16,217 nt of DNA from CAYZFD01 sp964477735 (GTDB taxonomy: Bacteria; Bacteroidota; Bacteroidia; Flavobacteriales; Flavobacteriaceae): positions 1-16,217 of the forward strand of contig CAYZFD010000032.1 of NCBI GenBank assembly GCA_964477735.1, in the 5' to 3' direction. A program made the translations under genes and the position numbers. Every line of letters begins with the position of its first letter. Positions within the stretch are counted from its first letter, which is position 1. The notes beneath the pieces are model-generated. The model saw only the letters and a list, made by a program, of their open reading frames with translations. It searched no databases and had not been told where the DNA came from. Shown in pieces: positions 1 through 6,941 of this stretch.

Positions 1-479
1 TCGAGAAAGAACTTCAAATTCAAGTTTTCCGAAAACCCGAAAAATTCACTTTCAACGAAAAATCATTTCTTATTGGCCACGGCGATGGGCTGGGTCCAGG
101 GGATTTTGGTTACAAACGCATGAAAAAAGTTTTTACAAACCCATTTACCAACTGGTTGTTTCGGTGGCTTCACCCCGATATTGGCGTTCGACTGGGGCAA
201 AGACTTTCGAAACAAAACAAGTTAATTTCTGGCGACAGAGATCAAAAATTTTTGGGAGAAGAAAACGAATGGCTGATTCAATATGCCAAAGAAAAACTTA
301 AAGAAAATCATTTCGATTTTTTTGTTTTCGGACACCGACATCTACCCATGACCGTTACGCTTAATGACCAATCTTCATATGTGAACTTAGGCGATTGGAT
401 TTCTTATTTTTCCTATGCTGTTTTTGACGGCCAAGAACTCACGCTTAAAAATTGGAAACCTTCCCCAACCCATGATTGA
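1..479 (+). CDS. UDP-2,3-diacylglucosamine diphosphatase (LpxH-like), 5' partial
   Basis: This is the C-terminal part of a calcineurin-like metallophosphoesterase. The frame is open to the left edge: from base 3 it reads without a stop into the ATG at 120, so that ATG is internal. The metal-binding motif GHGDG (bases 75-89), followed by LGPGDFGYKRMKK, and the late motif FGHRH (327-341) are typical of Bacteroidota UDP-2,3-diacylglucosamine pyrophosphatases. These cleave UDP-2,3-diacylglucosamine to lipid X and UMP at the inner face of the cytoplasmic membrane in lipid A synthesis. About 159 residues are visible; the N-terminal metal ligands lie outside the window. Its last eight bases overlap the hflX start (ATGATTGA), suggesting co-transcription and coupled translation. 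The family call is from motifs. I give no symbol because several lpxH-type families exist. Confidence 0.85.
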   Translation, partial: EKELQIQVFRKPEKFTFNEKSFLIGHGDGLGPGDFGYKRMKKVFTNPFTNWLFRWLHPDIGVRLGQRLSKQNKLISGDRDQKFLGEENEWLIQYAKEKLKENHFDFFVFGHRHLPMTVTLNDQSSYVNLGDWISYFSYAVFDGQELTLKNWKPSPTHD

Positions 480-1686
480 AAAAATTTCAGTTGAAATAGA
501 AAAAACTGTTCTGGTGGGGCTGGTGACCGCTGATCAAACCGAAGAAAAATTGAATGAATACCTCAACGAACTCGCCTTTTTAACCGAAACGGCAGGGGGA
601 ACGGTTGTGCAACAATTTATTCAGAAAATGGATCGGCCAAATCCCAAAACATTTATTGGAACTGGGAAAATGGAAGAACTCTTAGCGTTTGTTAAATCGA
701 ATGATGTTGGTGCCGTAATTTTCGATGATGAACTGACCCCAGCTCAACAGAGCAACATCGAACAGCTTTTAAAATGTAAAATTTTAGACCGTACAGGTCT
801 TATTTTAGACATTTTTGCACAGCGTGCCAAAACCAGTTATGCCCGCACTCAAGTAGAGCTGGCGCAATACCAGTATTTGTTGCCTCGGCTAAAAGGGCTG
901 TGGACGCACTTGGAGCGTCAGCGGGGAGGTATTGGGATGCGCGGTCCCGGGGAAACCGAAATTGAAACCGACCGCCGTATTGTCAGAGATAAAATTTCAT
1001 TACTCAAAAAGAAATTGACCACCATAGACCGCCAAATGGCAACCCAACGTGGCAACCGCGGTTCGTTGGTACGAGTGGCGTTGGTAGGCTATACCAACGT
1101 GGGTAAATCTACGCTGATGAACGTGCTGAGCAAAAGCGATGTATTTGCCGAAAACAAACTTTTTGCTACCCTAGACACCACGGTGCGCAAAGTGGTGGTG
1201 GGCAATTTGCCCTTTTTGCTTTCCGATACGGTAGGGTTTATTCGCAAATTGCCCACACAGCTGGTCGAAAGTTTTAAAAGTACGCTAGACGAAGTACATG
1301 AAGCCGATTTGCTGTTGCACGTAGTGGATATTGCCCATCCGCAGTTTGAGGCGCACATAGATTCCGTGAATGAATTGCTTGACGAACTAAAAGTGCAAGA
1401 CAAGCCCACGCTGATGGTGTTTAACAAAATAGATGCCTATACCCCCGAAGCCTTTGATGAAACCGACTTGATGATAGAGCGTGACAAAGCCCACTTTTCT
1501 TTGGAAGAGTGGAAAGAAACATGGATGGCAAAAACCCAAGGCGATGCGGTGTTTATCTCGGCAGCACAAAAAACAAATATGGAACATTTCCGTAACCGAG
1601 TGTACCAAAAAGTGCGGGAATTGCACATTACCCGTTTTCCCTACAACCACTTTCTCTACCCCGAAATAGTGGTGGAAGAGGAATAA
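472..1686 (+). CDS. hflX: GTPase HflX
   Basis: This is a 404-residue HflX GTPase, of normal family length. HflX binds the 50S subunit and can split stalled ribosomes, for example after heat stress. The N-terminal HflX domain ends in the glycine-rich GGIGMRGPGE segment (about residues 152-161). The G domain shows G1 GYTNVGKST (206-214), a G2-region threonine in FATLDTT, G3 DTVG (252-255), G4 NKID (318-321) and G5 SAA (363-365). I chose the ATG at 472 because the protein then begins MIEKISVEIEKTVLVGLV, which fits flavobacterial HflX. The frame is open further upstream to 415, but that would add 19 residues lying wholly inside the preceding gene. The start overlaps the upstream stop by eight bases. 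No ribosome binding site is visible, as is usual in this phylum. Confidence 0.97.
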   Translation: MIEKISVEIEKTVLVGLVTADQTEEKLNEYLNELAFLTETAGGTVVQQFIQKMDRPNPKTFIGTGKMEELLAFVKSNDVGAVIFDDELTPAQQSNIEQLLKCKILDRTGLILDIFAQRAKTSYARTQVELAQYQYLLPRLKGLWTHLERQRGGIGMRGPGETEIETDRRIVRDKISLLKKKLTTIDRQMATQRGNRGSLVRVALVGYTNVGKSTLMNVLSKSDVFAENKLFATLDTTVRKVVVGNLPFLLSDTVGFIRKLPTQLVESFKSTLDEVHEADLLLHVVDIAHPQFEAHIDSVNELLDELKVQDKPTLMVFNKIDAYTPEAFDETDLMIERDKAHFSLEEWKETWMAKTQGDAVFISAAQKTNMEHFRNRVYQKVRELHITRFPYNHFLYPEIVVEEE

Positions 1687-1714
1687 ATAATTTTTTGTTA
1701 CCTTAGCGGTAAAC

Positions 1715-1779
1715 AAAGCTCCAAATTAGTGCGGTGAATTTACATTAACCTATTGATTGCCAAAATTTTTCGGAGCTTT
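1715..1779. repeat. 8-bp inverted repeat downstream of hflX
   Basis: AAAGCTCC (1715-1722) is exactly complementary to GGAGCTTT (1772-1779), with 49 bases between. It is the clearest structure in the 174-base gap between hflX and the cytochrome gene. The arms could pair in RNA, and the right arm is followed by a weakly T-rich stretch, but the loop is too long for a standard intrinsic terminator. It may be chance. No small gene is visible in this gap. Confidence 0.3.
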
Positions 1780-1790
1780 TAGCAATAGTT

Positions 1791-1822
1791 TTTTGCAAGG
1801 AATTTTTGCCAGTTATTCTTTG
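1791..1822 (+). promoter_or_regulatory. Candidate promoter of the cytochrome b561 gene
   Basis: TTTTG (1791-1795), an 18-base spacer, then TATTCTTTG (1814-1822) resemble the Bacteroidota promoter TTG-N17-23-TAnnTTTG. The -7 element has one extra base between TA and TTTG. Transcription would start about 30 bases before the ATG at 1861. This is pattern matching only. Confidence 0.4.
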
Positions 1823-1860
1823 GGAAGGAGTATGCTTGCCTAACACTTAACAAACTAAAA

Positions 1861-2391
1861 ATGAAAAAACCTACTAAAAATGATTTGTCAAAGAAGTTTG
1901 GAAAAGGTACGGTTGCCATACATTGGGTAATTGCCATTCTTATTTTGATTCTAATCCCAATGGGGAAGTATATGTCCGAAATGGACATAACAGCAAAAAT
2001 TAATTTTATCAGGACTCATGTACTATTGGGCGCGATTGTGTTTGTTCTTACCATAGTGCGTAGTGTTTTATTTTTTAAAGCTGAAAGACCCCCTCATATT
2101 AAGACGGGCTCAGTACTCAATGACAAGCTTTACATCTGGATTCACAATGCGTTTTATTTTGTGTTGTTTGGCATTTCTGTCTCTGGGATTGCCACCCTAT
2201 TTCTAGGGGGATATGTTGAAGTTTTAAAAAATGGAAATACGACATTTATACATTCAGATAGTGAAATTGCCTCGTTAGAAGCTCACGAAACCTTTGCAAC
2301 AATCCTGTTAGTACTGTTAATGCTCCATGTTGTTGGGGTTATCAAACATTACATATTAGCTCGAGAAAACACCCTAAAAAGAATAGTTTAA
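1861..2391 (+). CDS. Cytochrome b561 family membrane protein
   Basis: A 176-residue protein with four hydrophobic segments at about residues 20-37, 53-72, 94-117 and 144-163, matching the four-helix fold of prokaryotic cytochrome b561. These proteins bind two b-type hemes through histidines and pass electrons between the quinone pool and partners at the inner membrane. Candidate ligands are H21 (AIHW), H53 (RTHVLLGA), H142 and H156; the last pair is 14 residues apart, as expected in one helix or its edge. H95 is another possibility. A polar loop of about 25 residues joins helices 3 and 4. It is followed after 21 bases by a lipoprotein gene that may share its transcript. The family is clear from layout and histidines; the electron partner is not known. 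Confidence 0.85.
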   Translation: MKKPTKNDLSKKFGKGTVAIHWVIAILILILIPMGKYMSEMDITAKINFIRTHVLLGAIVFVLTIVRSVLFFKAERPPHIKTGSVLNDKLYIWIHNAFYFVLFGISVSGIATLFLGGYVEVLKNGNTTFIHSDSEIASLEAHETFATILLVLLMLHVVGVIKHYILARENTLKRIV

Positions 2392-2412
2392 CCCAACCAA
2401 AATAACAATATC

Positions 2413-3150
2413 ATGAAAACAAAAGGCCTCATATTACTTTCCTTAGCCCTATTCATCGGCTGCCAAAATTCACAACAAGCCAAAAAATCAAGCACCCCCC
2501 AATCAAAAGAAGCGTTTGCCCCTGTTAAATCCTATGCGGTAGTATGGAATTGGGCAGAAGGCAACACTGTCGAAGGCGTACTTCCAATTATTCAAAAGCA
2601 AGTGCCCGCGATTATAGATTTGTGGAGAAAGGGCGTTATTGAAAATGCTTACATCGAAAATGAGTCAAAACTCAACGAAAATGAAAAGTATCCCAATGCC
2701 TTCTTTGTGATTAAAGGAAAAAACGAGCAAGAGGTAAGAGCTGTTTTGGAAGACACTCCTGCGTTTAAGGCTGGAATAACCAAATATGAGCTGTATCCCA
2801 TTGGCATGAAATGGCTAAATCGCAACGATAAATCTATTCAAATGGTTACAGAGGGTAAAAAATCATTTGCCACCGTTTGGACGATTAAGTTTGACAAGAA
2901 GTTTGAACAATTTTTAGAACAACAAAACCAAAAAATATTGGAGTTGTGGAACAAAGGGGTAATAGAAAACGCCTATTTGGATGTGGGTAACAGAGATCAG
3001 AAAAAGCCCCCTCTTGTATTTTTTACGAATGCCCAAAACGCAGAGGAAGCCGACAAGCTTTTAAAAGAACTCCCTTTTGTTAAAGAGAATGTTGCCACCT
3101 ATACATTGTACCCTGTTGGATATTTTTGGATGTCATCCTCTGAGGATTAA
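2413..3150 (+). CDS. Lipoprotein with two tandem copies of one small domain
   Basis: A 245-residue predicted lipoprotein. The signal peptide ends at FIGC with the lipid-bearing cysteine at residue 17, followed by a polar linker to about residue 38. The rest is an internal duplication. Repeat 1 (about 40-136) and repeat 2 (about 150-240) share LWRKGVIENAY versus LWNKGVIENAY (70-80 and 179-188), and YELYPIGMKW versus YTLYPVGYFW (125-134 and 230-239). The layout (strand, helix with LWxKGVIENAY, then strands) suggests a ferredoxin-like alpha/beta-barrel domain of the YciI or muconolactone-isomerase type, here as a fused dimer. That fold is my inference. No catalytic residues can be named. It lies 21 bases after the cytochrome b561 gene and is probably co-transcribed with it. 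It probably works in the periplasm. Confidence 0.8.
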   Translation: MKTKGLILLSLALFIGCQNSQQAKKSSTPQSKEAFAPVKSYAVVWNWAEGNTVEGVLPIIQKQVPAIIDLWRKGVIENAYIENESKLNENEKYPNAFFVIKGKNEQEVRAVLEDTPAFKAGITKYELYPIGMKWLNRNDKSIQMVTEGKKSFATVWTIKFDKKFEQFLEQQNQKILELWNKGVIENAYLDVGNRDQKKPPLVFFTNAQNAEEADKLLKELPFVKENVATYTLYPVGYFWMSSSED

Positions 3151-3210
3151 GAAGCGTAGGGCTTCAAGAGGCTGTTATTTCAATCAAAAAGGGATGAAAT
3201 ATTAAATGTA

Positions 3211-3218
3211 TTACTTTG
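3211..3218 (+). promoter_or_regulatory. Possible -7 element just before the split lipoprotein gene
   Basis: TTACTTTG lies four bases before the ATG at 3223 and differs from the Bacteroidota -7 consensus TAnnTTTG at one fixed position. No good -33 element is seen upstream. If active, it would give an almost leaderless transcript. Weak evidence. Confidence 0.25.
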
Positions 3219-3222
3219 CAGT

Positions 3223-3603
3223 ATGAAGCTTACTTATGTCTTTTTTCTTTTAGCGTTCTTTTTTGTTTCCTGTAATACAATTTCAGACAAGAAAGGGACT
3301 GCTGAAGAAGCCAATCTTATTCGTGAATATGGGTTGCCATTTCCCAAAATTGAGGTAAAAGATGACATTGCCTATGTGTCTGGAACATTAGGGAAGCTAT
3401 TTTATGATAACTTAGAAAAAGTCATAACAAAGAACCCTCAGATTAGAACTTTGGTCATACTCGATGTGCCCGGTTCGGTAGATGATTATTGGAATTTAAA
3501 AGCTTGTAAGTTGGTTTTCGAAAACAATCTAAACTCCGAATTATTACCCCATTCCATTGTAGAATCTGGGGGGCAGATTTGTTTGTTTCGGGTAAAAATT
3601 TGA
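3223..3603 (+). CDS. ClpP-fold-like lipoprotein, N-terminal part (frameshifted)
   Basis: As read, this frame gives 126 residues and ends early at a TGA (3601-3603). A lipoprotein signal peptide ends at FVSC with the lipid cysteine at residue 17. The mature part resembles COG3904-type periplasmic proteins, which have a ClpP/crotonase-like fold: a strand AYVSGTLGKLFYDNLEKVI, a strand LVILDVPGSVDD like the oxyanion loop of that fold, and an ESGG turn around S115 that would carry the nucleophile. After ESGG the reading frame runs into QICLFRVKI and stops. The expected continuation (ADLFVSGKNLIVADGAKIGVHAW) is present one frame away, starting within the G run at 3568-3573. The gene is therefore disrupted, a switch-off variant, or hit by a sequence error. 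Joined, it would be about 203 residues (3223-3833). Confidence 0.75.
   Translation: MKLTYVFFLLAFFFVSCNTISDKKGTAEEANLIREYGLPFPKIEVKDDIAYVSGTLGKLFYDNLEKVITKNPQIRTLVILDVPGSVDDYWNLKACKLVFENNLNSELLPHSIVESGGQICLFRVKI
3568..3573 (+). repeat. G6 homopolymer at the frameshift point
   Basis: Six G follow the codons for E113-S114/115 in the split lipoprotein gene. Reading the last G twice (a -1 shift), or having seven G, restores one open frame from 3223 to 3833. Runs like this are prone to slippage in replication and to length errors in sequencing. Confidence 0.85.
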
Positions 3604-3833
3604 TTGTTGCCGATGGCGCAAAAATTGGGGTTCACGCATGGGCTGGAGACGATATTTCAGCAAAAGACCTACCTAAAAACCATCCTGAGCACCAAATGTT
3701 CATTAACTTTTACAGAACAATCGAGATAGACACTTCTTTTTATTGGTTTACCCTAAAAGCTGCTCCCGCAAACGGGATGCATTTTATGACCAAAGAAGAA
3801 ATCAATGCCTACTTTAAGAACAAATTAAAGTAG
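3579..3833 (+). CDS. ClpP-fold-like lipoprotein, C-terminal part (frameshifted)
   Basis: This segment is the continuation of the gene starting at 3223, in the -1 frame. The first possible start is a TTG at 3579, but the frame really extends back into the G run, where it encodes G-A-D before LFVSG. It contains VADGAKIGVHAW, a segment typical of this ClpP-like family, with a histidine that may belong to the active site, and then a helical tail ending in MTKEEINAYFKNKLK. It lacks a signal peptide and the presumed nucleophile, so by itself it is unlikely to be a working protein. It makes sense only joined to the upstream part by a corrected, slipped or programmed -1 shift. It ends 20 bases before the convergent DUF3078 gene. 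Confidence 0.7.
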   Translation: MFVSGKNLIVADGAKIGVHAWAGDDISAKDLPKNHPEHQMFINFYRTIEIDTSFYWFTLKAAPANGMHFMTKEEINAYFKNKLK

Positions 3834-3853
3834 TTAAGCGCTAGTGTTTTTAC

Positions 3854-4732
3854 TTAAAATCCCACATTCACACCAATTCCAAACACTTCGCGCATTTGTA
3901 TTTCTGGCAAAGCATTGTCGTCATAGATGGTTTGAAATGCAATATTGGCCGATAGAAAATCATTGATTTTCATGACCACATTAAGCGTATAATCTACATC
4001 AACGTTTTGGGGTTTGTTGAGGTAGTTGGCATAGAGGTTTAGCATATTTTCTAGACTCACGTTTTTCACCAATTCAAATTTGTAATAGGCGGCGAGTGTA
4101 TTTCCAAATTCAAAACGAGAGGTTTTTCCTTTTTCAACGCCAAAATAGGTGGTGTTTTGTACCAGAGTAGCAGTGAAACTTTCATGAACGAAGATCAACC
4201 GCGCTGTTGCGGGCGCTAAATTGACCCACAATTGGTCGTTTTTTTTCCAGCTAATTCCTATTCCTGTTTGCCAATAGGCGGGCGAGAAAAACTGAGTGTT
4301 TTTTGTTTGAATTTCTTCGTTGCTTGCATTTATGCTATACTCGTATCCGGGGGTGAACTGGGTTTTGAAATTCGTAAAAAAAGTATAGCGCCACTGCGGT
4401 TTAAAGTTTTTCCCAAAAATGGAATTAATTTCCAATCGATCGTCGGTTTTTTTAGTAAAACTACTTCCGTCGGTTTTGGTGAATCCATAGGAAGCAGTGA
4501 GTTTGTTGTCCCATGTTAGGTTCCCTTTTTTGTAGTTGAAATCGTAGTTAAGCCCCAAGGTGCCTGAAAAGTTGTTTTCTCCGCCAGCGAGCCAGTTGCT
4601 AAAGCTCGACTGATTGGCCAAAAAGCTTATTAAGCCACTTTTTTTCCAGCCCTCATCGTCTGTGTCTTCGTTTTGTGAAAAGGCAAATGTGTTGATGGTC
4701 AAAACGACCATGAAAATGTAGGATTTGTTCAT
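3854..4732 (-). CDS. DUF3078 outer-membrane protein, second copy
   Basis: A 292-residue protein of the DUF3078 family. A signal peptide of about 20 residues (ending AFSQ) is followed by SSFSNWLAGGENNFSG (42-57), a family hallmark. Alternating polar and aromatic strands run to a C-terminus ending in phenylalanine (REVFGIGVNVGF), as expected of an outer-membrane beta-barrel. The function of the family is unknown. It is a tandem paralogue of the gene immediately upstream (4769-5656): both share the FSNW..GGENN block, W.NLAP, YFGV.KG and IQ.REVFG near the end. The 36-base spacer contains its own promoter-like element, so it may be expressed apart from the suf cluster. It is convergent with the gene ending at 3833, and no convincing terminator is visible between them. 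Confidence 0.85.
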   Translation of the reverse strand: MNKSYIFMVVLTINTFAFSQNEDTDDEGWKKSGLISFLANQSSFSNWLAGGENNFSGTLGLNYDFNYKKGNLTWDNKLTASYGFTKTDGSSFTKKTDDRLEINSIFGKNFKPQWRYTFFTNFKTQFTPGYEYSINASNEEIQTKNTQFFSPAYWQTGIGISWKKNDQLWVNLAPATARLIFVHESFTATLVQNTTYFGVEKGKTSRFEFGNTLAAYYKFELVKNVSLENMLNLYANYLNKPQNVDVDYTLNVVMKINDFLSANIAFQTIYDDNALPEIQMREVFGIGVNVGF

Positions 4733-4755
4733 GTTTTGAAATAAATAGGTTGAAG

Positions 4756-4763
4756 CAAATTTA
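4756..4763 (-). promoter_or_regulatory. -7 element in front of the second DUF3078 gene
   Basis: On the minus strand this reads TAAATTTG, a full match to TAnnTTTG, 23 bases before the ATG at 4732. No TTG is found at the proper -33 distance. It may allow separate expression of the last gene of the cluster. Confidence 0.35.
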
Positions 4764-4768
4764 TAAAA

Positions 4769-5656
4769 TTATAAACTAAGGGTGACACCTAAGCCAAAAA
4801 CCTCTCTTAATTGAATGGCTGCAATGGCATTGTGGTCATAGCGTGTCTGAAAAATAAGGTTGGTGGTGAGGTATTTGTTTGCTCTTATTTCTGCGCTAAT
4901 GGTATAATCTAAATCAATGTTTTCGGGATGATCTAAATAATCAGAATAGAGACTCAATTGGTGCTCTAGCGTAACATTTTGCATTAAATCAAACTTATAA
5001 TAACCAGAAAAAGAGGCACCGAGTTCGAATCGATGGTTTTCCCCTTTCTTAACCCCAAAATACTCCTTGCCCTCTTGAAGGTCGCGTGTAAAGGCACTAT
5101 TCACCAAAATCAGTCGTCCGGCCATGGGCGCTAAGTTTGCCCATAAATGTTTAGACTCTTTCCAGTAAACCCCAACACCGAGTTGTAAATAGGCGGGTGA
5201 AAAGAAATGAGTTTGTCGGGTTCTTTGTTCTTCTCCACTTTGATTTTTATAATATTTAAAGCCATTGGCCAATTGTGTTTTGAAGTTGAAAATGGTGGAG
5301 TAGTTCAGGGTCTTCATAAATTGTTTAGCAAGCACCGAATTAATTTCAAAACGGTCGGTGGTTTTTTTCAAATAATCACTGCCGCTAGTTTTGTTGAGTC
5401 CAAACTGAATTTGAAGTTTGGTGTCCCAGGACCATCCCTGCCAGTCATAATCAAAGTTATAATCGGTGAGCAGGGTTCCCGACAGGTTGTTTTCTCCCCC
5501 CGAAGTCCAATTGCTGAAGGCGGTTTGGCTAAAAAGAAAAGAAGCTTTTCCGTAGAGTGTCCATTGGCTATTGGTGGCGGTACTGTCTGTTTCGGTTTGG
5601 AAGGCCCAAGTCTGAAGTGATAAAAGTAGGAGGATTAGGAGGCTAAAAGATCGCAT
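4769..5656 (-). CDS. DUF3078 outer-membrane protein, first copy
   Basis: A 295-residue DUF3078 protein. The signal peptide (about residues 1-19, ending TWAFQ) is followed by AFSNWTSGGENNLSG (46-60) and a series of amphipathic strands, giving a predicted outer-membrane barrel of unknown function. I start it at the ATG at 5656. A TTG two codons upstream (5662) is in frame, but ATG gives a normal signal peptide and leaves a clean two-base gap after the DUF2480 stop. That spacing suggests translational coupling to the suf cluster. The next gene downstream is a diverged copy of it. I infer that the pair arose by tandem duplication. Whether the proteins carry iron, a ligand or a structural role cannot be told from the sequence. 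Confidence 0.87.
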   Translation of the reverse strand: MRSFSLLILLLLSLQTWAFQTETDSTATNSQWTLYGKASFLFSQTAFSNWTSGGENNLSGTLLTDYNFDYDWQGWSWDTKLQIQFGLNKTSGSDYLKKTTDRFEINSVLAKQFMKTLNYSTIFNFKTQLANGFKYYKNQSGEEQRTRQTHFFSPAYLQLGVGVYWKESKHLWANLAPMAGRLILVNSAFTRDLQEGKEYFGVKKGENHRFELGASFSGYYKFDLMQNVTLEHQLSLYSDYLDHPENIDLDYTISAEIRANKYLTTNLIFQTRYDHNAIAAIQLREVFGLGVTLSL

Positions 5657-5658
5657 TT

Positions 5659-6171
5659 TCAAGGGGTTTTATTTTTATACAAAGGTACAGCAGAACAAGC
5701 TTCTCCAAAGAGAATGCTTTTGGCTACTGGACACAATTTTTCAATAAGTTTAATATAGGCTTGAGTTGGAATAATATTGTTGCTACAACCCTTTATAATA
5801 ATGGGCTTGTTTTGATATTTTTCTAGGGGCATACTGTCTATCAAAGATTCAAAAATCAATATTTCAAGGGTTTCAAAATCTCCCCAAACAACTTTTTTGG
5901 CAAAAGGTTCCAGGGCCGTTGTAATGAGCATAGCAGCCCAGGTAGGCATTATGGCATCGCTACTACAAAACAAAGCCACATATTGATCTTGATGCGCTTC
6001 CCAGTTGTAGTTTGTCACTTTTTCACGAAAGGCTTGCTCTCTTAATACCAATCCAGATTCTAGCCAATCTTTTAGGTCAATCCCCACACGTGGTTGTGGT
6101 GGACGAAGCGCTTCCAAATCAACCGTCACTAGGGGACTTTTGGCTACACGATTGACAATTTCTTTGGTCAT
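5659..6171 (-). CDS. DUF2480 family protein, suf-linked
   Basis: A 170-residue cytosolic protein with no signal peptide or membrane segment. It matches the Bacteroidota DUF2480 family, usually found beside suf genes; no biochemical function is known to me. Four cysteines stand out: C69 (ALFCSSDAIMPTW), C129 (IIKGCSNNIIP), C147 (KLCPVAKS) and C159 (FGEACSAVPLYK). The GEACSxVPL block near the end looks like a conserved core. Such cysteines could bind a metal or Fe-S cluster, or accept sulfur, but that is inference. It starts three bases after the DUF59 stop and ends two bases before the first DUF3078 gene, so it is firmly inside the cluster. Confidence 0.88.
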   Translation of the reverse strand: MTKEIVNRVAKSPLVTVDLEALRPPQPRVGIDLKDWLESGLVLREQAFREKVTNYNWEAHQDQYVALFCSSDAIMPTWAAMLITTALEPFAKKVVWGDFETLEILIFESLIDSMPLEKYQNKPIIIKGCSNNIIPTQAYIKLIEKLCPVAKSILFGEACSAVPLYKNKTP

Positions 6172-6174
6172 AGA

Positions 6175-6489
6175 CTACAAAAATCCTAATTCAAGTTTAG
6201 CCTCTTCGCTCATCAAATCTCGTGTCCAAGGGGGGTCAAAAGTGAGTTCAAGCTCAACTTCGTTAACTTCGTCAATGGAGCGCACTTTCTCCTTAACCTC
6301 TTGTGGAAGACTTTCAGCCACAGGACAGTTTGGGGTGGTGAGTGTCATGAGCACTTTTACGTCGTTGTCTTCATTCACAAACACATCATAGATCAACCCC
6401 AGTTCATAAATATCGACAGGGATTTCGGGATCATAAATGGTTTTAAGCACCCGAACTATTTTATCTCCCAATTGGCTTGTATCTGTCAT
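6175..6489 (-). CDS. sufT: SufT / DUF59 (MIP18-like) Fe-S maturation protein
   Basis: A 104-residue DUF59 protein of the MIP18/PaaD-like family. It has DPEIPVDIYELGLIY (20-34), a TTPNCPVAESL loop with the single cysteine C55, and FDPPW (84-88). In SUF operons such proteins help mature Fe-S enzymes, and free-standing relatives act in cluster transfer. C55 is the likely functional residue. The length is normal for a stand-alone DUF59 domain, without the long extensions of PaaD or Mrp. It begins five bases after the sufE stop and is followed three bases later by the DUF2480 gene. The family is certain; the name sufT rests on the context. Confidence 0.9.
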   Translation of the reverse strand: MTDTSQLGDKIVRVLKTIYDPEIPVDIYELGLIYDVFVNEDNDVKVLMTLTTPNCPVAESLPQEVKEKVRSIDEVNEVELELTFDPPWTRDLMSEEAKLELGFL

Positions 6490-6494
6490 AGATA

Positions 6495-6926
6495 TTAATT
6501 TAGTTGTGTTTGATAGGCGATGGCATACATTTTAAGCTGCTTAATCATAGACACCAATCCGTTTGCGCGTGTGGGTGATAAATGTTCTTTCAGCCCAATC
6601 TCATCAATAAATGAGGTTTCAGCGTCTAAAATGTCTTTCGGGTGTTGGTTTGAAAACACCCTAATCAAAATTGCAATAATTCCTTTGGTGATGATGGCGT
6701 CGCTATCGGCGGTAAAAACAATTTTGTCATCTGCTAATTTGGCGTGCACCCACACTTTGCTTTGGCATCCCTTAATAATATGATCTTCTGTTTTGTATTC
6801 TGGAGCAATGAGAGGTAAAGTTTTCCCCAATTCAATCATATACTCATAGCGTTGCATCCAATCTTCAAAAAGTTTGAATTCTTCAACGATTTCATTTTGT
6901 ATGTCGGCAATTTTTTCGCTCATCAT
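6495..6926 (-). CDS. sufE: Cysteine desulfuration protein SufE
   Basis: A 143-residue SufE. It takes persulfide sulfur from SufS on its active cysteine and delivers it to the SufB scaffold. The acceptor is C54 in IIKGCQSKVW, the equivalent of C51 in E. coli. Typical features follow: FTADSDAIITKGIIAILI and the C-terminal SPTRANGLVSMI block. Two consecutive ATG codons (6926 and 6923) are possible starts and make one residue of difference. It lies 15 bases downstream of sufS, its partner, and five bases upstream of sufT. Confidence 0.96.
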   Translation of the reverse strand: MMSEKIADIQNEIVEEFKLFEDWMQRYEYMIELGKTLPLIAPEYKTEDHIIKGCQSKVWVHAKLADDKIVFTADSDAIITKGIIAILIRVFSNQHPKDILDAETSFIDEIGLKEHLSPTRANGLVSMIKQLKMYAIAYQTQLN

Positions 6927-6941
6927 TCAAAGATATAAACT

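Noticed and set aside
415..471. Upstream extension of hflX to a start at 415
   Set aside because: The extra 19 residues lie fully in the preceding phosphoesterase gene and do not resemble HflX; the ATG at 472 gives the family-like N-terminus.
120..479. A complete 119-residue gene starting at 120
   Set aside because: The same frame is open to the left edge and encodes the GHGDG metal motif before 120, so this is the tail of a longer gene.
3151..3165. Hairpin GAAGC-GTAGG-GCTTC after the duplicated-domain lipoprotein gene
   Set aside because: Only a five-pair stem and no T run follows, so it is not a convincing terminator.
3834..3860. Bidirectional terminator between the convergent genes (TTAAG/CTTAA arms)
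   Set aside because: Only five AT-rich pairs with a 14-base loop and no clean T run; too weak to call.
5657..5662. TTG start of the first DUF3078 gene overlapping the DUF2480 stop
   Set aside because: An ATG two codons later gives a normal signal peptide without overlap.
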